A DNA stretch of 64,000 nucleotides, from positions 1,674,001 to 1,738,000 of the forward strand of contig JABELC010000006.1 in assembly GCA_028455995.1 (NCBI GenBank), read 5' to 3'. Position numbers and translations under genes: made by a program. This document shows positions 20,539 to 31,737 of the stretch, piece by piece (positions within the stretch are counted from its first letter, which is position 1; each line of letters begins with the position of its first letter). Source of the DNA: Scleromitrula shiraiana (lineage: Eukaryota > Ascomycota > Leotiomycetes > Helotiales > Sclerotiniaceae). Under the pieces are notes generated by a model that was not told where the DNA came from, made no database searches, and was given only the letters and a program-made list of their open reading frames with translations.

Positions 20539-21429
20539 CGTACCATGAATCAACATCGTACTTTTATTTGATAAAATTCATTTTAAATTTTGAAACATGC
20601 AAAAAAGGTTAATTGGAGGGATAAAATTGTTCTTTGCGCTCTGAAAAATACCCTTTGTATCAAAAATTATTTTCCAAAATTTATATTGATGTTGTCATGT
20701 TGATATGAAAATAAAAGCTAAATGAAGGGGTCCATCAAGATGTTCGATTAGGCTGCTCCTCTTCACCAACACCAACGCGATTTCGCATTCTTGATTGTCA
20801 AAACATATCAACTTTTGAGAAAGCCTCGCTGTTGATAAATTATATGTGCACAGATTTCTGAAATTCACTCTTCCATGCGCTCATTCAGCGTTGCTCATAT
20901 GCATATCCAATTAATTACCAATATCGCGTCATCCTTTGGAGCTTCACAAAACATCAATGCCAATACAAGATTTCTACCCGAGTGGGAATGTCATCGACTA
21001 GTATTAAATCGTCTTTAAAAGCTCATATCCAACAACGCGATTATTGACTTTTAGATGTCGCGATGCAAGTTCTGCTACTGCCAGGTGATGGTAGAGATAC
21101 AGATATGGAGGTGAATTCTATAGTTGGAGATTTGGCTGGTTATTCCCTCATGGTGTATAGGACCCTGTCTTCTTTTCCAACGTATATCGACCGGCTTGAA
21201 GAAGTTTAACATTTCAATAAACAACGAATTCATCAGATGTCCCAATCGCCTTCGTATCTCCAACAAAAGGTCAAACATCCGAATGAACGACATACTCATT
21301 AAATGTTCTGCTTCTTGTAAGATCTCCAAAAAGATTTTATCTTTCACAATTTTCTGGATGTTTTGCATTTTATGTCTCCCCAGCGAGAGTATGCCGGCAG
21401 TTGTCAGATGGAAGTCTCAGTGGCAATAG

Positions 21430-21625
21430 TACGACTTGATCTATTTTTAATGTTTATTCGAAATATAGATATTTAAATGTATTTTGAACAAATCTTATTT
21501 GAATTTTTGTATTCAATATACATATTCAAATGCATTTTGAATGATTTTATTTGAATATTTATATTAGATATAAATATCAAAATATTTTTAATCTATTTGG
21601 TTTTAATATTTATATGGCATTAGGA
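21430..21625. repeat. Degenerate AT-rich repeat related to the inverted-repeat family
   Basis: Repeated short units with TATTCGAAATATAGATATT, TTCAATATACATATTCAAA and similar strings; these resemble the interior of the 15481 and 39650 elements. No clear ends. Likely an old, eroded copy. Confidence 0.4.
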
Positions 21626-21855
21626 TATTCAGATTTGATATACTATCTACTATAGGTAGTGATTAACGAAGACATCATACATACTACAATGCAAATATCT
21701 CTTTAAATTGCACTTATTATTCACTCATCAAAAAACGCATCATTATAATAATTATATTTGGTCTGTCATACTACTATGACCACAATCTCAAAACATACAA
21801 TAAGAAAAAACACAGTTTCCCTCAAACTTCTCAGTATTTTCTATCACCCAAATAA

Positions 21856-23636
21856 CTATTTAGAACGCCCCGGCCAATCCCAGCTTGGTTCAATGCCCTC
21901 TTTCTTAAAAGCCATATCAATAGCAACCCGTCCCATACCTGGAACCGTGAATCCTGAAGCTCGTACTACAATATGTCAGTCAATATCTCCATTCCAATAA
22001 TCAAGAATCCAAATTGAAGAGGAGACATACACTTATCAAGCTTATCTTCTGATTTTTCCACCATTTCTCCATTTACTTCAGTCCAATAATAATGAAGAAG
22101 TAGATCTTCAGTAAAGTGACCATTAGGACGATAATGCTTAAGGTAATCGTCGAAAGACTGCAAATATGGATCTTCTACTGTCACATCCCTCATTGCGAAT
22201 TGAATGCTACAAGTAGGACATTTTCCTTTGTAGACCGAAATGCATTGATGGTTGCAGATACGACAGCTGTAATGCTCGGACCTGATATCATCGTCGCAAA
22301 TTTTTGTAGAGATAGGCGGGCTGTGCTTACAGCAAATAAAGTATGTACTGATGATACTATCTGGCGAGAGGAGAAGTTTCGTTACGTCCTCATAGTATTT
22401 GGGATTTTTCTGGCAATCTTCAAGTAACATTTCATATTCGAGCTCTTCGGGAAGATAAAAGTAAGTACTATGGCGCACGAATTTTTCCTCATTCATGATA
22501 AGAGCAGCAACATATTTCTCTAGTACTTTTGCGGCATATTTGTGTCTGCTACTTTCTTGAATCAATGCATCGAAATTGAAGTCACTCCAATTTCGCACCT
22601 TATATCTCGAGTCATCTTCGGGAATATGATTGAGTGTTTTGAGTAGAGGGAGTTGTACAAAGTCGGCTGGGCCTGCCTTAGGTTGTGACTGGGTTGAAAA
22701 ATTCTGGTTACGACGATTCTTTGATACCCGAGAGGGGCGTCTCTTTCTGGTAATGTTGGAGCTGGTTTTCGCAAATTGTTTCTGGACTGGAATTTCTTCA
22801 CCTGTTGGCTCACCCAGTTTTCGAAGTTTTGTTGGAGGGCTCGGGTTCTCAACTTCCTTGTCATCAGGTAGTATTCTTTTGACCCCTAACTGAGAAGTTT
22901 GACTCGATTCCGGTGATTCAAGACTTGTATGTTCTTTCAATGTTTGATTCATAGTGTGTTCCGGTAAAGCGTTACTATTCGCAGTAGGTTTCGCACACCC
23001 CGGTGGTGATAAACACGGTTGAGGCTCCCATCGTGAATTTCCTTTTCTCCTCTCGTCCGCATCCGAAGGTAAATCTTTGATAGGTAGTTCACATACGTTG
23101 CTTTGGGCCGTGTGAGTTGATTTTTGATCATTAAACTTCTTGGTTGAAGAAATTAATAGCTTTAGCTTTTGCTCCTCTCGATTGTTTCTCGCGTGGCAAT
23201 CAACCGGAGGTGATTCTGGAGCTAGATATCGATAGAAAGGTTGTGTAACAGCAGAAGCTGGACCATGGTTAAGTGAGGAGGGAAATTCCTCTGGGTCCCG
23301 TTTAGTAGGGTGCGTATTGATTGGTGTGAAAGAAGGAGGGCTCGTTATGCTTCTTTCTCGTTTTGCGGCAACGAGAGGAGAAGAGAGAGTCACGACTTCA
23401 GTCTTAACGTCGTCGTTTGAAATGGTGTTTTCGTGTTCGACGGCCGCGCTGTTTGAAGTGTGCTGAGAATCAGAAGTGAGGGTGGAGGTGGAAGGAGATG
23501 CTGTACTGGGTGGATCTTGAAAGGCTGTTTCGGCGAACATTTTCTCAATGTCTGGTGAAGCGATGATTCCTCTTCTCGCATCGCGTTCAATTTTACGAGC
23601 ATCACGAGCTGATAGTTTTGTTGATACAGGAGGCAT
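21856..23636 (-). CDS. Uncharacterised 571-residue protein with Cys-rich segment
   Basis: Two exons, 22031-23636 and 21856-21965, with an intron 21966-22030 (GTATGT...TGTAG) that keeps frame and adds the ending GMGRVAIDMAFKKEGIEPSW to the long first exon. Residues 1-320 are Ser/Pro/Lys-rich and probably disordered, starting MPPVSTKLSARDARKIERDA. Residues about 330-570 are compact: WSDFNFDALIQESSRHKYAA, then ELEYEMLLEDC, then a zinc-ribbon-like run with two CxxC knuckles (SCRICNHQC ... GKCPTCSIQF), then DYLKHYRPNGHFTEDLLLHY. I recognise no named family. A nuclear or DNA/RNA-associated role is only a guess from the disordered-plus-zinc layout. Reading frame, intron and composition make it a real gene. 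Confidence 0.8.
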
Positions 23637-24884
23637 GTTATGTTTTTGCTTTGTTTTGTGTTTTGGTTTATATATTTCAGGTTGAATTTGAGAAGGAAGT
23701 TGGGAGATTTGAGCTTTTTAAAGAAATGTACTCGCAGATCTATGAGTACTAATCGAATCATTAAACGAAGTTATGAGTGATCAAAAAAAGGAAACAATCA
23801 TGAGTGGCCTTCGAGATATATCATTTGAACGCTCGTGATGCAGATATAAGAGTTCTTGACTCTAGATTTCTTCCAGAACTCAAACAGACATTATGTATGA
23901 CCCATCTTAGAGTTGCAATTTATTGTAATGTGTACATACTAATACCATTCTTGATTAAACTCGTTATCATCACTCTATTATGATATTTCTTGATTTATAT
24001 GCCCGCGACTAGCGCAATTTCACTGGCCACTCTCCCCTTCTCATGTCCAAATCATTGTAACTCAACATCTATGATAATATCATACCGAGCTATCAAGTTT
24101 TTGAATGTCCCTTCAGTTCATGTACAATCAATCTATATTATATGTATCTTCAATTTTAATGTCTATAGTTTAAATAAATCTTCACAACTCAATTGACTTA
24201 GAAAAAAATTCGAATATATATATCTTATTAAAACATTTACAACTAACTACTTTAAAATATATTTGAATGTTCAAATGCAGAACAGGCATTCAGAAATGGA
24301 TCAACTCGTACAAACTTCACATTATCATTTGTTTTAATTGTGAACAATGAAAGCATATACAAATATTCTATATGGGACATTATAAAGGTTGTGGTGATAT
24401 GACTCCATGTCTAGAATAAATACGAAGTTTAATGGGTCATCTATCAAGATATCTGAATATATTGACATAGACATGACCACTCGCCAACTAATATATAGTA
24501 CTTCCATATGACTGACACCCAACCCGTAACTTCGAGACATGACAGTATACTCCGAGTAATCTAATTCAAGGATTATCATGTTTGAGGATCCATAAGGAAC
24601 AACCAGATATTCCGAAAGATTTGGTAATCTAGCATATTTTATTAAACAAGATCCATAATTCACCACCACCAAGAAACGTCAATCCAATTTTCTTCAAATG
24701 CTCAATCATCTCCCCTCCAAACCAAAACTTTTAATAACTATGCAGCCATACGTTGATACAAACATAATAATCCAAAAATAAAAATGGGAGCTCTAGCTTT
24801 TTGTATCATTTTCCAGAAAGAAACTCCTAAATCAGATGTGTCAGCGGAGTAGAGCATACAAATTGAATCATAAATCCATATTAA
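23637..24884. other. Intergenic with one MITE-like element
   Basis: No gene supported. Contains the promoter of the 571-residue gene and the element at 24084-24309. A 112-codon minus-strand frame at 24334-24672 has no motif and no homologue I recognise. Confidence 0.5.
24084..24309. repeat. MITE-like inverted-repeat element (copy 4, best ends)
   Basis: Left end TA then CCGAGCTATCAAGTTTTTGA; right end, inverted, GGATCAACTCG then TA. The outer TA on both sides would be a TA target duplication, as in Tc1/mariner-type elements. The inner arms carry GAATGTCCCTTCAG and GGCATTCAG. About 226 bp, no coding potential. Confidence 0.6.
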
Positions 24885-25496
24885 TCAGGTGAACCGCATA
24901 CCATAATTTCTTTTCCAGTCATCCCTACGTGCAATACTGGTTCCAAGTTCTTGTTGGATAATAACTTCATCCATCAATTTTCGAAATTCATTATCTTCAT
25001 CTGGGTCGAGCAATTCCCCGCCCATAATCCTGTCCATCAGATATCGAAACCTGTTATCTTCATTCCTACTGTCCGCTTCATCCTCATCCTCATTCTCATC
25101 CTCAGCCAGATAATTCCCATCACTACCTTCACTACTCTCATCCTCTTCCACCTCACTAATACTATCCAACAACTTTTTAAACAAATTTCTATCATCCCCG
25201 CACCGTTCTTCCTCATTCTCATTCTCATTGTCTCCAGCATCACTAATAATTGAATCTAACAATCTCGTATACTCATTATGATCTTCCCCTCCATCTAGAA
25301 CCCTATCAAACAAACCCTTGAAATCATCTTTCATCCCCTTCGATCTTAAACCCTTATTCTTCCTTTCAATAACTTGCCAAGTCTCATGGTGACAATTGCT
25401 TGAATTAATGGAATCAGAACATTCCTCATCAACGCACATATGATGATTATTGAACGTGAAATGGATAGTTTTTGGAGAAATGGGTGAAGCAGCCAT
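24885..25496 (-). CDS. Uncharacterised acidic repeat protein
   Basis: Single exon, 203 residues, strongly acidic. It carries five copies of a short helix-like unit of the form [F/Y/L]-x-x-L-[L/F/M]-D-x-[I/V], for example FKGLFDRVLDGGED (residue 59), YTRLLDSIISD (76), LFKKLLDSISEVEED (105), FRYLMDRIMGGELLD (150) and FRKLMDEVIIQQ (171). The units are separated by Asp/Glu/Asn/Ser-rich spacers. The N-terminus MAASPISPKTIHFTFNNHHM has no signal peptide. I recognise no family. The repeat units look like amphipathic helices or protein-binding peptides. The next gene is a type II membrane protein 0.5 kb away on the same strand. Confidence 0.6.
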   Translation of the reverse strand: MAASPISPKTIHFTFNNHHMCVDEECSDSINSSNCHHETWQVIERKNKGLRSKGMKDDFKGLFDRVLDGGEDHNEYTRLLDSIISDAGDNENENEEERCGDDRNLFKKLLDSISEVEEDESSEGSDGNYLAEDENEDEDEADSRNEDNRFRYLMDRIMGGELLDPDEDNEFRKLMDEVIIQQELGTSIARRDDWKRNYGMRFT

Positions 25497-25968
25497 AATG
25501 ATTTTTCGGGTGAATAATGATTTAAATTGAGTAGATTAAATCCTTTTTTTTCCATCATTGGTACGCGGTGAATAATTATATCTATAAAATGTTTCGTAAG
25601 ATTGTGTTGGTAGGTCGTGGCTAATGGGATGAGTTGTGGATAACCGAGTGGGTTGGATGTTGGTGGATTGGAAGGAAGCGCTGGCCTTGGGTCTTTGTTG
25701 GTGGTGGGACGTAATCTTGTTAATCGAGTAAAAGAATGTTTGGATGGGTTATAGTGGATAAAGAACTATAGAGTTGAGAGAAAATAAATACCCATATGAT
25801 TGCGTGGTTCGAGGTGAGGTTAATGAATCGTACGGCCAGAAAGACGACCATTGAGAATGTTCTGACCCAGATGTGGAAATGGAAGTTAATGTTTGATTCC
25901 ATATCAAGAACTTAGTTCTAGATAGAGCTAATCTATTAAAGTGACAAAAATACCCATCATATCTAGTA
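25497..25968. other. Intergenic, no gene seen
   Basis: About 470 bp between two minus-strand genes, holding the promoter of the acidic repeat gene. No open frame of note. Confidence 0.6.
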
Positions 25969-27710
25969 TTATGATAAACCGGGACAAATCCTCAAACATT
26001 GCAATAATTCCATAACAGAAACTCTCCCATATACCTGATTATGATCATCCACACCCACACTCAATATAACCTCATCATCTAGATAACCAATATCCTTCTC
26101 TCTAACATCAATTTCTTCTCGACTCCAAGCATAAGCAATCGTTGTGGTATAAGTAAGTTTTGCCCAAAACCCACGACCATCCTCAAGAGCTTCGGGGGCG
26201 TCATCCCAACTTTCTTCAGCAGTCCAGCCGGTAGTAGTTTCATTGGCAAATAGGATCGGATGTCTACTCATAGCTAACATATTAAATGGAGGTGTTGCGG
26301 CCCATATAACAAAGTATCTTTCATAACGTATTGGTAGATCTATATGGTTTTTATGTTTCCGATGAATTGCTGCGAAGAAAACAGTATCTGGGCTCTCGGA
26401 ATGACAAGTCTTATCAAATCTTGTGCAAAGGATTAATTTGAGGGTTGGTGTCGCTTGATGCCAAGTAGCGTTGGCCATATACTTATTCTTTTTGATCTCT
26501 TCCGGTGATGCATCAATAAGACAAGAGATTTCAAGAGGGTCAGTCATGTTGGTAGTTGTAAACCCAGCTCCGATAAGTTTCGAGAAAGTCCTTTGTGAGG
26601 ATGTCAGTTCATATTGAATATATGATGAAGATGGAGTCGGTGAAAACATCAGCCAATTCTTCTCGTATGGTCTTCTTGTTTCAGGTGGATTTCGTGTAAG
26701 CTCAGTAAGAGTCGGATATGATACTAAGGGCCCAGGTCCAAGTCTTTTCGGTGAAGCTGATAGAATCTTTTCAATGTTTGGATAGATAGAACGCAGATCT
26801 ATCGCCCAGATACCAATGCAAGCATACCGTGACCTAAATATAATACTCATCAGATACCTGTCAAATTACAGTTGGAAAAAGCCTACTGTGAAGCCACCAT
26901 CAATATAGGTTCCCCTCTTCCGGAATAAAATATTCTCGGATCATGAAATCCGGCAATATCTGCAAGCCCCTCCTGTTCTCCATAACATTTCTTCGCTGGA
27001 GTTGGCGGTACATTCACTTCCACAGGAGTATTTGCACACCTTAATCCTCCATTACTTCCAAGAACTTCTAGATCGTCATCTGTACATATCCTTTCATGAA
27101 GATGCCCTCTAGCTTTATGTTTTGGGATACATATATTGGCTTCACACAAAACGTTTTGTCGATACCCTCGATCTGTAAAATGTACCATGCTTACAATCAA
27201 GTATTGATTCTTGGACCAATATGGCAATGCGATGATTGTGGGATTCCAAAATTCTCTCGTTTCTGGAAGTCCGAGTCTTGATGACATTGAGATATTATAT
27301 AGTTGATTGGGAAGTCTGATATGGTTTGTGATTTTGTTGAATGGGCGTGAGCACCGAGAGATCTGTAGTAAAGCAGGCGGGACCTTATACTTGGGACTAT
27401 ATAACGAATTCCAAGATCCCGAAATTTGATTGTTACTCGATTGAAAGGTTTTGGAAGCCGACTTGTTTGTAAAGTGATGAGAGATTGGAACGTGTAAAGG
27501 TTGAACGGGCTGATGTGTTTGTGGGGAAGGGACGCATTGCGAAATTAGAATAGCAATCCAAATAAGAAACGCAAGCGGTAATATAAGTCTCTTCGCAAGT
27601 TTTATTGGCATGATAGAAATGCTATGCTCATCATCAATGTGGTTTTTTTTTACCATAATATGGATTGTGTTGACTCGAGAAATCCCTGAATTTTGGGATT
27701 GTATTGGCAT
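25969..27710 (-). CDS. Type II membrane protein with glycan-enzyme (propeller-like) features, uncharacterised
   Basis: Two exons, 26887-27710 and 25969-26833, with an intron 26834-26886 (GTAGGC...TTTAG) that joins in frame and gives 562 residues. A membrane anchor lies at about residues 42-58 (LILPLAFLIWIAILIS). An internal ATG at residue 34 (MPIKLAKR) would give a classic type II start and may be the true one. FHDPRIFYSGRGEPILMVAS resembles the D-P-R strand found in five-bladed-propeller glycosidases and phosphorylases (GH43/GH130) and in fungal beta-mannosyltransferases. The end, LDDEVILSVGVDDHNQVYG then a Cys-containing helix, resembles the last propeller strand of such proteins. The fold call is an inference from these fragments. 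It is divergent from the SGNH-like gene next door. Confidence 0.6.
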
Positions 27711-27996
27711 GGAAGGAGCGATTCTGATTACAGCTACCTTTTCGTGATTTAAATCTATTCAGTGAGAAAAACGGGAAGCTCTCAATTAATATTTAGGGTA
27801 GAGAAATAGGAAGCCACTGGACCTTAGGCTCCTTCCAAAAAAGATATCGCAGCTAAATGCTTTCAGGGCGAAACTTGAATTGAAATACATCTTTTCATCT
27901 CTCAACTTTGCATTTTGAACAACACAAAATTCCTCTTGGTCTTTGCTTTGCTATAATTTGCTTCTCTTGCTCTTTTTTGACCAGATTTTGTTCATA
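27711..27996. promoter_or_regulatory. Shared divergent promoter region
   Basis: The 286 bp between the start codons of two oppositely facing type II membrane-protein genes. It is the only upstream space for either gene, so co-regulation is likely. CT-rich runs (CTTTTCATCTCTCAACTTTG) sit just before the plus-strand start. No specific operator recognised. Confidence 0.5.
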
Positions 27997-30082
27997 ATGG
28001 TTTACATCTCCGCTTTCTCAACACCAACTGCTACAAGTGAAACACCTCTCTATCAGCAGATGCCCAGCAATTCGCCAACATGGTCTGAGATATCGATGGA
28101 GAATTGGCGTAACGATGTCGAATTTAAAACACCTCCACCGACTTACCACGAAAATACACCTTGTCCTTCATCTGGATTGCAAAAAACTAACTTGAACATT
28201 CAAAATCTTTACAAAGCTGTTTGTATCACTGTCATAATAATGATATGTTTTTGGTGGTGGTTGAGCCAACAGCAGCAACAAATCCACTTCTATCATTATG
28301 ATATTGAACTTTCTGTGAAAGAACCGGCACTAGACGGACTTCAATTCATAGATGCTAACCATCCTTACATAAGAGTATGTATTAACAAGAAACTGAGACA
28401 CTTTGCGACAATCCTGACATCAATGTTATATAGTATGTAGGGCGTTGGTCATCTACGCAAGATGGAACGAGAAAAGACGGATCATTTCCAGGTATTCAAG
28501 GTTCACGCCTTAAAAATATTTGGCTCTCTAACCACGGAGAAACAGGTATATATCTTGATATTGCATTCAACAGAAGTAGTTCGTTCTTTATTTCGTTGTA
28601 TAATTCTATCGAGTCGATTCAAGAAACCAAAAATATAACCCCAAGCCTAAGATTTCCTCCACCGCTTAACACTTCGAACGCAGAACCCATTTCTCTCCTC
28701 GCGCAAGTCGACGACGAAGAGTATATAATTCTGCCAAATGCCACTTCTCTTGTAACTATTCGAACAAAAGATCTCGATACACAATCTCAACATGTCATTC
28801 GAATCATTGCTCCAATGATAGGAAGGGATAAAGTTGAAACCTTCCAATTTTTGGGTGTATGGATAGATAAAGAGGGACAATTACTTCCAGTCGATAATCC
28901 AAACTTAGATGGTCAAGCTACACTATTAGCAAGAAAAAATACTGGAGATGGATTTTTAGTCCAGGGTGACATATCAGAGACGCAAAGTCCACAACGCAAG
29001 ATGCTAGAAATTCTTACAGATTTGCCCGGATCGATGACTGGACGTGACAGGCGGAAGCATCGTTTAGACTCCAGCATGACGAATGCAATACTAGGTGGAG
29101 TCATGGGTTGGGAATATTTGATCGGTGAGATGTTTGGTAGTGATCATGTAACCATTGGAATGGATGGTATGTGTTTAGTGCAAGATTGCATTGGTGGAAG
29201 AGGTAGCCCCACGGGACTGGCAGATGTCTTCTTTCAAAGGTTGCCATCCCTTTCACATGAAAACTAGTATACGTGGCTGATAACTTCTAGTGGACCAGTT
29301 GGAACCGAACAATACGCACAACCGTGGCTTTTTCAAGCATATATCCCACAAGTAATGGTAAGTATCTGCCTGGTGCCTTAAACCCACAGTCTGAAACTAA
29401 GTATGACAGATTCTTAATATTGGCAACGCCGATTGGGAATCGTTCCAAATCTACAATGAAGAATATAACATGACAACATGGGAGTTGAGTGTGCTATTTG
29501 AGGAGACCTATGTCGCGTTGATCAAAGCAATCAGGACTTTAGCATATCCCAAATATTCATCGACCTTGGAGGATCCCTCGCGATATGATCAACCACGGCA
29601 TAGTGCAGCTGAAATGCCGATATTTGTAATGAGACCTTTCCGTGGACAACTTGAGCAAGCTACACATTCTGTAGTTGATCGACTTCAATTTGAAGGGGAT
29701 AAATCAGTGTTCTGGCTAGATACATCAGGGTGGTTGAACACTGATATCGATTTTGAAGAACGGCCAGAAGATCAAGATTTCTTCCTTGATGGTAAGATAT
29801 ATGTTCAGATTACCCAGGTCCATTGCTAATTGCATTTTAGAAGAAAGTCCTGCGAAGGAATGGCGTCTAACGGAGAGGGGTAATCAACGCGTTGCAATTC
29901 TGCTGCATAACCATGTTTGCAGATATCTTGCTCTCAATACTGAGAAGTGCGCATTCCTTCCTCCTGAAGTATATGAAGGTAAAGTTGTTGATCCTGCAGA
30001 GATGCAATTCGATGAGTTTATGAGAGAGGAGAAGGAGAAGAAGTTGAAGAAATTGTTCTGGGTCTCTCCAAAGGACGGATGA
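27997..30082 (+). CDS. Type II membrane SGNH-hydrolase-like protein, putative carbohydrate esterase
   Basis: Five exons, 27997-28374, 28434-29239, 29291-29357, 29410-29791 and 29841-30082; all joins keep frame and give 624 residues. A membrane anchor lies at about residues 74-91 (AVCITVIIMICFWWWLS). After it a beta-rich part begins YVGRWSSTQDGTRKDGSFPG, like the N-terminal jelly roll of CE2-type esterases. Later come AILGGVMGWEYLIGEM, an NIGNADW segment resembling SGNH block III (GxxND), and FWLDTSGWL, where a D-x-x-H-type block V is expected in SGNH hydrolases. The catalytic His is not obvious (LTERGNQRVAILLHNHV holds candidates). The likely role is removing acyl groups from a sugar in the secretory pathway or outside; this is inferred. 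The third exon is only 67 bp and its upstream donor (GTTGCC) is weak. Confidence 0.7.
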
Positions 30083-31260
30083 AGTTCTAAATTTTAATGA
30101 AATGAGTTGAGGAACATTCAAATCATAAAAAATAAATCATAAAGACTACCAGTTATCAACTTATATCTAATTATTGTAAAAATTAGATCGAGATGTATAC
30201 ATACCTCATAATGTTGTCATATAAAGTTCCATCTTTTCTCAATTTGTGGTGCGTATTAGGCCCTGCAGCCCTAAATCAGAATGTCGTGCTCTCGTCATAG
30301 GCAGCTACAGCAGCGACATCACAACCTCCATGAACATTTCCACTTTACACCTTACACATATACCATGCTTCTTTGAAAATGCGACAAACCCCCTAGCTGG
30401 TTTCAAAAACTAGGAACAATCATTACTGAAGCGGCAGATGCCCAACTCAGCGGTATTATGCCTTTTGCCGAATAGATCCCTGGCAACAAATGGTCAAAAG
30501 CATCGAATTTATCTAATGCAAATTTTCGAATACTCGGCGTAATAGACAAGAGTCAGGAGCGAATCCTTCCTATATCCTCTGTTTCCTCGGATGCGATCAG
30601 ATGAACGAGGGCCCAGCAACATTACATTAATCTAGGACGGGTTATAACCAAGTGGCTTATCTTTTCAATAGACTGATTGGTATGTCAGATGAGGCGGGTA
30701 TTTTTGATAAGACAATCTCAAGTGAGTGTTTCTGTCTACTTAACCATCTTTCCGTCCATGTCCTATACATTTTGCTGGGGAAATGGCCGACGACGCGCGC
30801 GTACTTTTTGTACTAAGCGCTCGGTCAACCAACTTCAACCGCGGCCCGATTATACGTGGAGAGGGGGAGGTGGTGAAAGTAGTACTTGTATACCAGTTCA
30901 GGATATGAGATGTCCGTATTCAGATAATGCATTTGGGTTGAAATCCCAACTAGATGTACTATTAATGGAGGTTGGATTCTCCTTAGCAGATCTCACTTTA
31001 CTTTATTCTTCATTCCTTTCTTCGATTCAGATCACTCCTTCAAGCTTCTCGCTCATTCTTCATTCCTTTCTTCGATTCAGATCACTCCTTCAAGCTTCTC
31101 GCTCATTCTTCATTCCTTTCTTCAATTCAGATCACTCCTTCAAGCTTCTCGCTCATTATCCAGGCGATATTGACAAACACTCCTTCGACGACATCACTCT
31201 CTGACTTTGACATAAAGTCCATGTTCCACACGTTCTTTCCAGTTCCTATTAACTTCAACG
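30083..31260. other. Intergenic with a 50-bp triplicated repeat
   Basis: Upstream region of the small secreted-protein gene. A long open frame (30677-31204) spans repeats and has no protein-like motifs, so it is not called. Confidence 0.55.
31011..31157 (+). repeat. 50-bp direct repeat, three copies
   Basis: CATTCCTTTCTTCGATTCAG starts at 31011, 31061 and 31111 (third copy CAATTCAG). The copies are almost identical and therefore recent. They are CT-rich on this strand and end about 100 bp before the start codon at 31261, so they lie in the promoter or 5' leader. Confidence 0.9.
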
Positions 31261-31737
31261 ATGTACTGTTCAACCATTCTATTCGCATTATCAGTTTGTT
31301 GGTCCTTAGTCCAAGCGAACCAGGTAATTTTCATATCCCAAGATAATCAAGACCGCACTGTCTACTTTGAAGAGAATCCTGGATGCGAGAATATTCCCGC
31401 TACTCTAGTAGCAGCCAAACAAACCGTTCCAATTACATTCCCCTATGGCTGGGTGGGCAATTGGAAAGCCCTTGTCGCAAATGGTGACCCCAATGGAAAA
31501 TGGGTCATTGGCGAAGTCTGTTTCAACGGAAATGTTGATAGGACTATGACTTTTTATGATGTCAGTGCTATTGATAATTTGAATGATAATACGGGGGTTC
31601 ATTGGTTGTATCCTACGAACATTGATGGCGTTAAGAGTGGTTGTGATACTTTTCCTTGTGATGGTGCTTATAAACGTCCTGATGATATTGAGACGCAGGG
31701 TACTGAGGATATATCATTGACGTGTCTTTTGGGTTAG
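31261..31737 (+). CDS. Small secreted protein (fungal family often labelled 'DNase1')
   Basis: Single exon, 158 residues. Signal peptide MYCSTILFALSVCWSLVQAN with likely cleavage near residue 20. The mature part is a compact beta-rich domain with six cysteines (CENIPATL, GEVCFNG, SGCDTFPCDGAY and CLLG, four of them near the end), which should pair as disulphides. The landmark FPYGWVGNW and GVHWLYPTNIDGVKSGCDTF match a widespread family of secreted ascomycete proteins. Databases often label that family DNase1, though I know of no proof of nuclease activity. It could be a cell-wall or host-contact protein. The 50-bp repeats sit just upstream. Confidence 0.65.
   Translation: MYCSTILFALSVCWSLVQANQVIFISQDNQDRTVYFEENPGCENIPATLVAAKQTVPITFPYGWVGNWKALVANGDPNGKWVIGEVCFNGNVDRTMTFYDVSAIDNLNDNTGVHWLYPTNIDGVKSGCDTFPCDGAYKRPDDIETQGTEDISLTCLLG

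Larger units (their letters stand above)
20193..21855. other. Intergenic, AT-rich repeats
   Basis: No gene supported. It holds two AT-rich repeats (20335-20538 and 21430-21625). An open frame pair at 21075-21429 on both strands has no recognisable motif. Confidence 0.5.

Noticed and set aside
24334..24672. 112-codon minus-strand frame
   Set aside because: Ordinary composition but no motif, no promoter-like start context and no partner exon; chance in AT-rich DNA is likely.
30677..31204. 175-codon plus-strand frame upstream of the secreted-protein gene
   Set aside because: Half of it is the 50-bp repeat; no conserved features; it overlaps the expected promoter and leader.
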